DNA of 64,000 nucleotides from Corynebacterium sphenisci DSM 44792 (GTDB lineage Bacteria; Actinomycetota; Actinomycetes; Mycobacteriales; Mycobacteriaceae): NCBI RefSeq assembly GCF_001941505.1, contig NZ_CP009248.1, positions 248,001-312,000 of the forward strand, given 5' to 3'. The notes under the pieces are model-generated. The model saw only the letters and a program-made list of their open reading frames with translations. It had not been told where the DNA came from and ran no database searches. Positions 43,157-59,065 of the stretch are shown piece after piece (position 1 is the first letter of the stretch; each line of letters begins with the position of its first letter). Position numbers and translations under genes: made by a program.

Positions 43157-44125
43157 ATGCTTCCCCGTTCCCGGATCGTCTCCGTCCTCCTGCTCGGCCT
43201 GGGCGCGGCGCTCATCGTCGCCGGGCTGGCCCTGCCCCGGCTGCTCGACGCCGAGCCCCGGGTGCCGCTGAACCTGCCGGACACCACCCTGCGGCTGCAC
43301 GCCGAGGACGCGGTCACCGCCCGGCTGGGCGAGGACGGCGAGGTCGAGGAGGTGCGCTCCCCGGTGCGCCGGCAGTTCCACGCCGAGTTCATCGAACCCG
43401 CCGACGAGGACACCGTCTCCCTGCGGGTGGGCACCTCCATGACCCGGGAGGGCCCGGAGGCCGCCGCCGATCCGCTGGGCGGGCTGGTCACCGCCAACGT
43501 GTGGACCCTCACCGTGGACCGGCTCACCGGGCTGCCCACCGGCCCGGCCACCCTCAACGACCAGCCCCTGGACATCCGGGAGAAGGTGGACATGGGCGGC
43601 AGCTGGGCGAAGTTCCCGGCCGGCGCCGAGGAGCGGGACTACCCCGTCTTCGACGAGGTGCTGCGCGGGCCGATCACCGCCGGCTTCGTCGCCGCCGAGG
43701 AGCGGCAGGGCCACCGGGTGCTGCACTACCGGCAGGAGATCGCGGAGGTGGACGTGGCCACCCGCTACCAGGGCATGTTCACCGACGGGGTGCTCGACGG
43801 CCGGCCGGTGCACCTGGAGTACTCCGGCACCCGGGACTGGTGGGTGGAGCCGGTCACCGGGCTCATCGTGGACCTGGCCGAGGACCTCGACGCCCGCTGG
43901 GTGGACGAGTCCGGTGAGACGGTGGCGGTGGCCATGGACTTCACCGGGGAGATGCCCCGCGGCGACGCCGAGGCGCAGCTGCGCCAGGCGGTGGCGGTGG
44001 CCGACACGCCCGCCCCGCGCCCCTGGGGCATCGCGCTGGCCGTGATCGGTGCTATCTTGGCGGCCGTCGGGCTGTTCGGGGCGCTGCGCCCCGGCGCGGC
44101 CCGCGGGACCGGCGCGGAGCGGTAG
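43157..44125 (+). CDS. DUF3068 / PorA-family membrane protein
   Basis: 322 residues: one N-terminal helix (RIVSVLLLGLGAALIVAGLALP), a large extracytoplasmic domain (about 30-285) and a C-terminal helix (WGIALAVIGAILAAVGLFGAL). The beta-rich middle with NVWTLTVDRLTGLP, KFPAGAEERDYPVFDEVLRG and HLEYSGTRDWWVEPVTGLIVD fits the actinobacterial DUF3068 family, labelled PorA family in databases. That label need not mean a pore. The function is unknown. A related gene is found between rplL and rpoB in other corynebacteria, from memory. Confidence 0.78.
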   Translation: MLPRSRIVSVLLLGLGAALIVAGLALPRLLDAEPRVPLNLPDTTLRLHAEDAVTARLGEDGEVEEVRSPVRRQFHAEFIEPADEDTVSLRVGTSMTREGPEAAADPLGGLVTANVWTLTVDRLTGLPTGPATLNDQPLDIREKVDMGGSWAKFPAGAEERDYPVFDEVLRGPITAGFVAAEERQGHRVLHYRQEIAEVDVATRYQGMFTDGVLDGRPVHLEYSGTRDWWVEPVTGLIVDLAEDLDARWVDESGETVAVAMDFTGEMPRGDAEAQLRQAVAVADTPAPRPWGIALAVIGAILAAVGLFGALRPGAARGTGAER

Positions 44126-44277
44126 CACGGCACACCCCGTCACCGGCGCACTCCGCCCGGCGCCCCCGCGGCGGCCGCACCCGACCCCGCCCGGCGCCGG
44201 TGCGCCGGGCCAGGGCCCCCGCGCCTGCGGAAGCGGCCCCGATCGACGCTGCCCCGCGCCGCCGGCCGGGTGCCGGG

Positions 44278-44306
44278 TGGACACCGCGCGCGCCGTGATA
44301 TAGCAT
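44278..44306 (+). promoter_or_regulatory. rpoB promoter P1
   Basis: TGGACA (44278-44283), 17 bases, TAGCAT (44301-44306); start near 44313. Confidence 0.7.
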
Positions 44307-44312
44307 GAGCTG

Positions 44313-44341
44313 TTGCGCTGGAATTAGGTGTGTCGTAGTGT
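44313..44341 (+). promoter_or_regulatory. rpoB promoter P2
   Basis: TTGCGC (44313-44318), 17 bases, TAGTGT (44336-44341); start near 44348. It begins where P1 would start transcription, so the two are in tandem. Confidence 0.55.
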
Positions 44342-44501
44342 CTCCAAATTCGCCCCGACCGCATCGGGCCCCCGGGTCCGGGACGGTCGCGGTGCGCTGC
44401 GCCCATCGCCGTTCCGGCAGACCAAACGCTTAAAACCAAGCGGTACGGGGGCTCGCCGAGCGCGGGCGGCCCGTCCGCGTGAGGTGCTGGAAGGACGCAT
44501 C

Positions 44502-47972
<3,471 letters not shown>

Positions 47973-48089
47973 CGCGGGGTCCCGGCGCGGCCCGCCGCCG
48001 CGCCGAGCACACGGAAGAACACGAACAGTCACGCACGACATCCCCCGCCGCGGGCAACGCGCCGGCGCGGGGGGAAAGGGATTACACAG

Positions 48090-52055
<3,966 letters not shown>

Positions 52056-52082
52056 TCCGCCCCACCCGGCGGAGCCCCCCCC

Positions 52083-52121
52083 GGGCCCGGTCGCCGCGCA
52101 TCCCGCGCGGCGGCCGGGCCC
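52083..52121 (+). terminator. Terminator hairpin after rpoC
   Basis: A 17-bp stem (52083-52099 with 52105-52121, one G-U pair) and a 5-base loop. No T tract. Confidence 0.7.
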
Positions 52122-52184
52122 GCGGCGCACCCCGGGTGCGGGCCGCGCCCGGGGGAGTCGCCGCCGCCGCGCCGCGCGGTGCCC

Positions 52185-52190
52185 TAGGGT
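52185..52190 (+). promoter_or_regulatory. -10 box at the head of the vWA/tubulin-like cluster
   Basis: TAGGGT. The start would be near 52197, giving a 40-base leader with AGAGGAGG before GTG 52239. An ATG at 52198 fits the leaderless spacing but opens the wrong frame. Confidence 0.5.
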
Positions 52191-52238
52191 TGGCCCCATG
52201 ACCCCGTTCGGGGGCGGCAGAAGAGGAGGCGCGGCACG

Positions 52239-52745
52239 GTGGCGGAGCATCAGGGACATGCGGAGGCGGGGGCCTACCGGGGCCCCGGCCCCGGCGGCTA
52301 CGGCGGCGGCGCGGCCGCCCCGGCCGGCGGATTCGGCGCCCCCGCCGGGGGCTTCGCCGCCGCCGGGCCCGGCGCCGGCGCCCCGCTGGCCGCCGACCCC
52401 GGCCCCCTCCGGCTGCGCACCGGGCCCTGGCCCTGGGTGCTCGCGGCCACCGCGGCCGCCGTGGCCGGGCTCGCCCTGGCCATCGCCGCGCCGCTGACCG
52501 CCGCGCCCACCGACCCGGCCTGGCCGGCGCTGGCGCTGCCCGGCTGGGCGCTCGGCGGGATCGGCACCTTCGTGCTGCTCGGCGCCCATCTGGTGGCCGA
52601 CACCCGCCGCCAGGCGGCCGGGCCCTACGTCTCCACCCCCGCGCAGACCCTGCTCTACCGGGTGGCCGCCGCCGGCGGGCTGCTCACCGTGGCGGCCACC
52701 GCGATCGAGATCGCGCTGTGGGTCTCCAAGACGGGGGTGCTCTGA
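52239..52745 (+). CDS. Three-helix membrane protein heading the cluster
   Basis: 168 residues from GTG 52239 (AGGAGG 9 bases upstream). Residues 1-62 are a Gly/Ala/Pro-rich, non-helical arm (YGGGAAAPAGGFGAPAGGF), then three helices: WPWVLAATAAAVAGLALAIA, LPGWALGGIGTFVLLGAHLV and VAAAGGLLTVAATAIEIALW. No domain is recognised. Its stop overlaps the vWA start as TGATG, so the two are made together. A membrane partner of the vWA protein is a reasonable inference. Confidence 0.75.
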   Translation: MAEHQGHAEAGAYRGPGPGGYGGGAAAPAGGFGAPAGGFAAAGPGAGAPLAADPGPLRLRTGPWPWVLAATAAAVAGLALAIAAPLTAAPTDPAWPALALPGWALGGIGTFVLLGAHLVADTRRQAAGPYVSTPAQTLLYRVAAAGGLLTVAATAIEIALWVSKTGVL

Positions 52746-55342
52746 TGGCCGCCGGGCGCCCGCCCGCCCGGGCGCGGCGGATGCCGGCGCTGCTCGCCGC
52801 GGCGCTGCTCGCCCTCGCCGCGGCCTGGCCGGGGGCCGGCCCGGCCGCCGCCCAGGAGCCCGCCGCGCCCGCCCCGGAGCGCGCCGCCGCCGGGGACCAG
52901 GGCCATGCCGCGGTCCGCGATTTCGCCGGCTGCATCGCCGGCGCCTCGGCGGCCTCGGTGCTCATCGTCATGGACGAGTCGGCCTCCCTGGTCGGCTTCG
53001 ACGATGAGCCGGCCACCGACCCGGAGGCGCTGCGGGTGGCCGCGGCGCGGGACTTCGCCGGCCGGATGGCCCGGTACGCGCAGCGCTCCGGGGCGGAGAT
53101 CGACGTGGCCCTGGCCGGTTTCGCCGACGGCTACGTCCGCCGCGGGGATTTCACCCCGCTCGGCGTCGACGGCGGCGGCAGCACCCTCGACGAGGAGATC
53201 GGGCGCTTCGCCGACCGCGCCGACGGGTCCTACACGAATTACGAGGAGGGCCTCGACGGGGCCTTCGCCGAATTCGAGGGGATCGGCGACGAGTGCCGGG
53301 CGGTGCTGTTCTTCTCCGACGGCAAGCCCACCTCCTCCAGCTGGGGGTCGCCGATGGACCCGGTGTGCGCCGCCGGCGGCCCGGTGGCCCGGCTGCGCGC
53401 CGGCGGGGTGCGCCTGTTCACCATCGGCCTCGGCGCGGAGACCGACGCCGACCTGCGCCGGATCTCTGAGGGGGAGTGCTCGGCGCAGCCGGCGAACGGC
53501 GCCCATCTGCCGGCCGCCGATGCCGCCGGGCTCTTCGCCGCCTTCCGGGCGATGATCCCCGCCGGGGCGGGCCGCTCCCGGGAGGCCGTGCCCATCGACG
53601 AGCCCTTCGCCTTCACCCTCGACGACACCGTCGCCCCGGTGGAGCTGTCCGCCCAACCCGACCGGCGCACCCCCGCCGGGGCCCTGGTGCCCACCCTCAC
53701 CCCGCCCGGCGGGGAGCCGGTGGACCTCGTCGAGGGCGATACCGCCATCGGCGGGGCGCGGGTGACCACCCGGGCCAACCCGGCGCTGCCCGGGATGGTG
53801 GACGTGAGCATGGAGCGCGCCGGGGAGGGCTTCGCCGGGCGCTGGGCCTTCGGCTACCGCCGGGCCGCCGGGGACGCCGGCGCGGAGAGCTACCGGGTGT
53901 CCCTGTCGATCCTGCCCGGGCTGCGCATCGACCTGCCCGGGGCCCCGGGGCGGGGGCCGCTGAGCCTGTCCACCGGGGACCGGCTGCCGGTGCGCCTGGC
54001 CGGCCCGGACGGCGCCGCCCGGGCCTTCGCCGGGGACGCCCGGCTGCGCGCCGAGCTCCTCCCCGCCGACGGCTCCGCCCCGGTGCCGCTGGCCGCGGAC
54101 CTGGACATCCGCTCCGGGACGGCGGAGGTGCCCCTCGACGCGGTGACCGGCCGCCTGGCGGGCACCCTGCGGATGGCGGCGACCATCACCACCGCCGCCG
54201 CCGGGGACGCCCCCGGCACCGAGCTGAGCCCCCTGACCTACGCGCGGGAGGCCTCCATCGCCGCGCCGACCGCCCCGAAGCTGCCCGGGTCGGTGACCCT
54301 GGAGCTGCGCGGCGGCGCCGGCGCCGCCGAGATCCCGGTCACCGGTCCGGGGAAGGCCTGGGTGGCCCCCGGCGAGTTCGCCGTCGGCGATGCCGTGGTC
54401 TCCTACGCCGCCGACCACGACGCCGCGGACCCCCTGGAGCTCGCCCCCGGCGAGACCGGGGTGATCCGCCTCGAGGCCGAGGTCGCCGACCCGGTGGACC
54501 GCACCTTCGACGCCGTCGCGCTGCCGGTGGGCGTCGCCGACGCCGAATCCGGGGCGGAGGACACCGTGGCGGTGCCGGTGCGCGGCTCGATGAGCGCCCC
54601 GGTGGACGCCGCCGCCTTCGGCCTGGCCCTGGTCGCGGCGCTGCTGCTGGCCCTGCTCATCCCGGCCGCGGTGGTGTACCTGATGAAGTACCTGGTCGGC
54701 CGGATCCCGGCCCGGCCCGGGGTGCTCGCGCTGCGGCTGCCGGTGCGCCTGGACGGCGGGGTGCTGCTGCGCGCGGACCGCGGCGGCGAATTCGACGTGG
54801 ACCATGACGAGGTGCTCGCCGCCCCGCGCACCACCTCCCGGGGCCGGTCCATCGATCTCGCCGGGATCCGGGTGGCGGTGCGGGTGGGCTGGAACCCGGT
54901 CACCCCGCCGCGGGCGGTGGTCGCCGCCGCCCCCTCCATCTCCGATGACGGCCGCCGCCGCGGCGGCGCCGCGGAACTGCCCCCGGCGGTGCAGGACCGC
55001 TGGTTCGTCCTCGGCGGGGGCGGGGACCCGGATGCCGCGACCGTGGTGCTGGCCCTGGATGAGCGGGTGACCCGGGCCCGGCTCGCCGGGATCGTCGCCG
55101 CGGTGCGCCGCGACGGCCCGGCCCGGGTGCGCGCCCTGGCCGAGGAGGCCGGCGCCCCGCCGCCGGGCGGGCCCGCCGCGCCGGAGCACCCGGCGGCCCC
55201 CGGCGGCCCGGTGCCCGGCGGCGGCCCCGGGGAGGCCGGCGGCGGCTCCTTCGGCGGCCCGGACGGGCCGGTGTTCGGCGACGGCGGCTCCCCCTACCGC
55301 GGGGGATTCGGGCCCTTCGGCGACGGCCCCCGCGATGGCTGA
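52745..55342 (+). CDS. von Willebrand factor A domain membrane protein
   Basis: 865 residues. Residues 1-37 are a signal peptide ending PAAAQEP. The vWA domain (about 65-275) starts ASVLIVMDESASLVGF: D77-x-S79-x-S81 is an intact MIDAS metal site; YTNYEEGLDGAFAEF and VLFFSDGKPTSS supply the Thr and Asp positions. A beta-rich region (about 290-610) follows, then one membrane helix (about 622-648, AFGLALVAALLLALLIPAAV), a small cytosolic beta domain and a Gly/Pro-rich tail. So the metal-binding head faces outward and a tail reaches the cytosol, where the tubulin-like protein would be. The ligand is unknown. Confidence 0.85.
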   Translation: MAAGRPPARARRMPALLAAALLALAAAWPGAGPAAAQEPAAPAPERAAAGDQGHAAVRDFAGCIAGASAASVLIVMDESASLVGFDDEPATDPEALRVAAARDFAGRMARYAQRSGAEIDVALAGFADGYVRRGDFTPLGVDGGGSTLDEEIGRFADRADGSYTNYEEGLDGAFAEFEGIGDECRAVLFFSDGKPTSSSWGSPMDPVCAAGGPVARLRAGGVRLFTIGLGAETDADLRRISEGECSAQPANGAHLPAADAAGLFAAFRAMIPAGAGRSREAVPIDEPFAFTLDDTVAPVELSAQPDRRTPAGALVPTLTPPGGEPVDLVEGDTAIGGARVTTRANPALPGMVDVSMERAGEGFAGRWAFGYRRAAGDAGAESYRVSLSILPGLRIDLPGAPGRGPLSLSTGDRLPVRLAGPDGAARAFAGDARLRAELLPADGSAPVPLAADLDIRSGTAEVPLDAVTGRLAGTLRMAATITTAAAGDAPGTELSPLTYAREASIAAPTAPKLPGSVTLELRGGAGAAEIPVTGPGKAWVAPGEFAVGDAVVSYAADHDAADPLELAPGETGVIRLEAEVADPVDRTFDAVALPVGVADAESGAEDTVAVPVRGSMSAPVDAAAFGLALVAALLLALLIPAAVVYLMKYLVGRIPARPGVLALRLPVRLDGGVLLRADRGGEFDVDHDEVLAAPRTTSRGRSIDLAGIRVAVRVGWNPVTPPRAVVAAAPSISDDGRRRGGAAELPPAVQDRWFVLGGGGDPDAATVVLALDERVTRARLAGIVAAVRRDGPARVRALAEEAGAPPPGGPAAPEHPAAPGGPVPGGGPGEAGGGSFGGPDGPVFGDGGSPYRGGFGPFGDGPRDG

Positions 55343-55363
55343 GCCGGCCCCGCCCCCGCCGAC

Positions 55364-55384
55364 GGCCCCCCGCACGCGGGGGCC
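55364..55384 (+). terminator. Hairpin between the vWA and tubulin-like genes
   Basis: GGCCCCC (55364-55370) pairs with GGGGGCC (55378-55384), 7-base loop, no T tract. A GATACT stretch (55395-55400) just after it may be a -10 box for the next gene. Confidence 0.45.
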
Positions 55385-55426
55385 GGGCGTGGGCGATACT
55401 GGATCACGGTGAAGGGAAGGATTGTC

Positions 55427-58400
55427 ATGCAGAAGTACCTCGTGGTCGGCTGCGGCGGCTCCGGCGCGAAAACCCAGGCCTACATGATCGACCAGCTCCT
55501 GGCGCATCTGCGCCGGGTCGACCCGGAGCGCGCCGAACTGCCCGCGGCATGGCAGTTCGTCACCATCGACGTCCCCCTGGAACCGGAGCCGGGCCCCGAC
55601 GGGCTGGCCAACGTCGCCCAGGCCGGGGGCCGGTACATCCCCATCGGCAACCGGCTGCACTACAACCGCTTCGACGCCGGGCTCAGCCACCAGCTGGCCC
55701 GCAGCGGGGCGCTCGGCGAAATCGCCACCTGGGCGCCCCGGGACCCGGAGCACCTGAACACCCCGATCAGCGACGGCGCCGGGCAGTACCGGGCGATCGG
55801 CCGGATGCTCACCATCCAGCACCTGGAGACCATCCACGAGGGCCTGCGCGCCGCCATCGACCGGCTCAACCTGGTGGAGACCACCATCGAGCTCAACGAG
55901 CTCAACCACCGGATCACCGGCCGGCACTCCGACTCCGCCGACGATCAGCCGGTGGTGCTCATCATCGGCTCCATGGCCGGCGGCTCCGGGGCCTCCATGG
56001 CCTTCGACGTCGCCCGCCTGCTCTCCGCGATGCCGCTGGTCAAACCCGCGCACACCGCGGTGTTCATGCTCACCCCGGAGGTCTTCGAGGCGATTCCCGA
56101 GGACCGGATGCCCGGGGCGTGGGCGAATTCGCTGGCCATGTTCGGCGAGGCCTTCGCCGCGCAGACCGGCGCCGGCGCCGGCCACGACGTGGCCCTGATG
56201 CGCGCCATGGGCCTGGCCGGGGCCCCGCAGGACACCACCTTCGGCCGGCTGTTCCCGATCGGCGCCCGGATGGGCGGCACCCGCTCCCGCTTCGGCGACG
56301 GCACCCCCACCGCGGTGTTCCGCGGCCTGGCCCGGGCGCTGGCCGCCCTGATGAGCTCGGAGAAGGCCTCCGGCGACTTCAAGTCCTACACCCTGGCCAA
56401 CACCGGCTCCCGGGTCGGCGACCGGTCCATCCTGGGCTGGGCCTCCCCGGAGCAGGTGCGCTGGGATGACGTGCCCTGGGGCTCCATGGGCTACGCCCAG
56501 CTGTCCATGGGCCGGGACCGCTACGCCGAGTACGCCGCGCAGCGGCTGGCCCGCACCGCCTTCGACCGGCTGCTCGCCGGGCACGTCGACCCCGCCGAGG
56601 AATCCACCGGCAAGGAGCAGCTGGACCGGCGGCTGCGGGAGCGGCTGCCCGGGACGCTGCACCGGATGGGGCTGCCCCGGGATCTCGCCGCCGGCTTCGG
56701 CCCCGAGCAGGTCGGCGCCTGGCTGGGCTGGCTCTTCGGCAACCACTCCGCCGCCGCCGGGGACGCCGCCGCGGCCTGGTTGCGCGGGCAGCTGCCGCCG
56801 GGGGAGGGGATGCGCTCGGCGGACTGGGCCGCGCTGGTGCGCACCCGGATCCGCGATGCCGGGGCGCCGCTGGCCGAGCGCCTCGGCGAGGAGGCCTACG
56901 CCATCGCCCGCGATTTCGCCGACCACTTCACCGACGCGGTGATCGGCGAGGTGGAGGCCGCCATCGCCGCCCTGGGCCTGCCCTACGCCGAGGAGCTCAT
57001 CGACCGGGTCGGCGAGCTCATCCAGGAGCGGCTCGCCCCGGCGCTGCGCGCCCACGTCGACGGGCTGCGCGGCCGGGACCCGGTGGCCGCCCCGCCGCAG
57101 CTGGAATCGCTGCTGCAGCCGCTCGGCGGCCGCGGCACGGTGAAGTCCGCGGAGCAGATCGCCGACCAGGTCGCCGAGGTCTACCGCGCCCAGTTCGCCG
57201 CCCACCACCTCGGCCTGGTGGCCGCCCGGCTGCAGCCGGCGCTGGCCGACTTCCGCGCCGAGGTGCTGGTCCGGCTGCGCCGGGAGCTGGAGTCGGCGCA
57301 CCGGGACCTGGAGCGCGCCGGGCAGATCCGCGATGCCGCGGTGCACCTCGCCGACGTGGCCACCGAGGAGCCCACCGCCTGGCCCGCGGACGCCGATGAG
57401 CGGATCGACGAGCGCTTCGCCGGCTCCGCCAACGAGATCGTGATCACCGACGTGGATCGCTTCGCCGCGGACTACGAGGCCCATCTGCTGGCCACCATGG
57501 CCGCCGGCGACCCGCAGCTGCGCGCCGCCGACCAGGCCTCCGCGGCGGCGGCCGCCGAGATCCTCGCCGGGCGCTGGGACACCCAGGGCGGGTCCCCCGC
57601 CCCGGCGGACACGCTGTGCCCCCCGACCACCGGGGAGGCCGGCGGCAACCGGGCCGGCTGGGTGTCCCGGCACCTCGCCGCCGCCCCCCGCGGCGGCGCC
57701 GACCGGGAGGCCCGCCCGGCGGTCTTCCGGGTGCGGCTGCGCCCCGCGGAGCTGATGGCGCGCACCCGGGCCTGGATCGCCCGGCCCGCGAAGCCCTTCA
57801 GCGACTTCATCGACGTGGACCTGCGCACCTACCTGTCCCCGGCGGCGGCGGAGAGCCGCGCCGAGCACGCCGAGCGGGTGGCCCGGCTGCGCTCCGCCTT
57901 CACCCGGGCGCTGCGCCTGGCCCGGCCACTGGCCGCGGTGAGCACCGAGATGCTCGGCCTGGTCTACGGCGGCCAGGGGGCGGAGGAGTACCACTTCAAC
58001 TTCTCCGAGATCCCCTTCGAGGGCACCGGGGCGAAGGAGGAGCTGGAGGCCATCCTGGTCGGCGACCGGTACCGCGACGCCGCCACCCTGGGCACCTTCG
58101 AGGCGGCCTGCACCACCGACCGGCGGGTGTTCGCGATCGACGTGTTCGGCTCCTACCCGAACTACTCCCCGGTGGTGTTCAGCTCCCTGTTCCCGCATAT
58201 CGCCGAGGATTGGGCGGCCCGCGCCGGGGCGGTGCAGGGCTTCTGGCAGCTGCGCCGGGCCCGGCCGCTGCCGGCGGCGCTGCCGCTCACCGAGGAGGAG
58301 CGCCGGGCGATGGTCGGCGGCTGGCTGATCGGCGTGGTCACCGGGCGGATCCACATCGCCGACCGGGGCCGGGCGGAGGCCTCGGCGCATATCCACGACG

Positions 58401-59065
58401 ACCGGGCGCGCACCTGGGTGCCCTTCCCGCACCCGATGCTCACCCCGCCGAAGGACTTCCGCACCGCCCTGGACTGGATGCCCGCGGTGATCGAGTCGGT
58501 GCTGCTGGCCTACGCCATGGTGCAGACCGCCCCGCCCGGCGGGGCGCCGGGGGATTCGCTGCGCCCCTACCGGCTGCTGCGCGGGCTCTACGACGACGGC
58601 GACCAGGGCCCCACCACCGGGGCGGTGCAGCATCCGGCGACCCGGGCGCTGGCGCAGTGGCTGGCCGAGGGCGACGACCCCGCCCACGGCGGCACCCGGA
58701 TCGGCGCGGCCGGGGCCGCCGGGATCGGCGAGCGCCGCCGGCACCTGGCGGAGGCGCTGGCCGGGGCCCGGGAGAAGGCGGCGCTGTTCCTGCCCCGCCG
58801 CGGCTCCGCGGCGCTGCCCGGCGCCGCCGCGGAGGACCGGCCCTTCGCCCACGTCACCGACCGTCGGGCGGCCTCCCGGATGCCGCTGTACCGGGATCTC
58901 GCCGCCGACGTCGACGAGGTCGCCGCGGAGCTGCTCGGCCGCCTCGACGAGGCCCAGGCGCTGGCGGAGAACCCCGCCGAGCCGGCGGCGGCGCCGTGGA
59001 CCAGCCCCGCCGATGACCTGGACACCGCACCGCAGCTGCCGGATCTCGGCGGGGGCGTCATCTGA
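55427..59065 (+). CDS. Tubulin/FtsZ-superfamily-like protein, 1212 aa
   Basis: 1212 residues, about three times the size of FtsZ. The N terminus MQKYLVVGCGGSGAKTQAYM has a Gly-rich nucleotide loop after strand 1 (residues 8-13). Residues 176-190, VVLIIGSMAGGSGAS, match the tubulin signature (GGGTGSG-like, here AGGSGAS) after a hydrophobic strand. I therefore place it in the Tubulin_2-like group, probably a GTP-binding protein. The remaining 900 residues are largely helical, with a charged helical stretch near 590-680, and have no other fold I recognise; there is no membrane helix. ATG 55427 is chosen over an in-frame GTG at 55409 because GGGAAGG lies 7 bases upstream. The next gene overlaps by one base. 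Confidence 0.75.
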   Translation: MQKYLVVGCGGSGAKTQAYMIDQLLAHLRRVDPERAELPAAWQFVTIDVPLEPEPGPDGLANVAQAGGRYIPIGNRLHYNRFDAGLSHQLARSGALGEIATWAPRDPEHLNTPISDGAGQYRAIGRMLTIQHLETIHEGLRAAIDRLNLVETTIELNELNHRITGRHSDSADDQPVVLIIGSMAGGSGASMAFDVARLLSAMPLVKPAHTAVFMLTPEVFEAIPEDRMPGAWANSLAMFGEAFAAQTGAGAGHDVALMRAMGLAGAPQDTTFGRLFPIGARMGGTRSRFGDGTPTAVFRGLARALAALMSSEKASGDFKSYTLANTGSRVGDRSILGWASPEQVRWDDVPWGSMGYAQLSMGRDRYAEYAAQRLARTAFDRLLAGHVDPAEESTGKEQLDRRLRERLPGTLHRMGLPRDLAAGFGPEQVGAWLGWLFGNHSAAAGDAAAAWLRGQLPPGEGMRSADWAALVRTRIRDAGAPLAERLGEEAYAIARDFADHFTDAVIGEVEAAIAALGLPYAEELIDRVGELIQERLAPALRAHVDGLRGRDPVAAPPQLESLLQPLGGRGTVKSAEQIADQVAEVYRAQFAAHHLGLVAARLQPALADFRAEVLVRLRRELESAHRDLERAGQIRDAAVHLADVATEEPTAWPADADERIDERFAGSANEIVITDVDRFAADYEAHLLATMAAGDPQLRAADQASAAAAAEILAGRWDTQGGSPAPADTLCPPTTGEAGGNRAGWVSRHLAAAPRGGADREARPAVFRVRLRPAELMARTRAWIARPAKPFSDFIDVDLRTYLSPAAAESRAEHAERVARLRSAFTRALRLARPLAAVSTEMLGLVYGGQGAEEYHFNFSEIPFEGTGAKEELEAILVGDRYRDAATLGTFEAACTTDRRVFAIDVFGSYPNYSPVVFSSLFPHIAEDWAARAGAVQGFWQLRRARPLPAALPLTEEERRAMVGGWLIGVVTGRIHIADRGRAEASAHIHDDRARTWVPFPHPMLTPPKDFRTALDWMPAVIESVLLAYAMVQTAPPGGAPGDSLRPYRLLRGLYDDGDQGPTTGAVQHPATRALAQWLAEGDDPAHGGTRIGAAGAAGIGERRRHLAEALAGAREKAALFLPRRGSAALPGAAAEDRPFAHVTDRRAASRMPLYRDLAADVDEVAAELLGRLDEAQALAENPAEPAAAPWTSPADDLDTAPQLPDLGGGVI

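Larger units (their letters stand above)
44126..44501 (+). other. rpoB upstream region and leader, no protein gene
   Basis: 376 bases. The first 150 are G+C-rich without a clear signal. Two promoters follow (44278-44306 and 44313-44341). The leader of about 155-190 bases has no recognised RNA class; it ends with AAGGA at 44491-44495 before the rpoB TTG. A GTG at 44484 in the rpoB frame is an alternative start. Confidence 0.6.

Noticed and set aside
52198..52497. ATG at 52198 placed exactly for a leaderless gene after TAGGGT
   Set aside because: The frame gives a short Pro/Arg-rich shadow; the GTG at 52239 in another frame has a ribosome binding site, membrane helices and TGATG coupling to the vWA gene.
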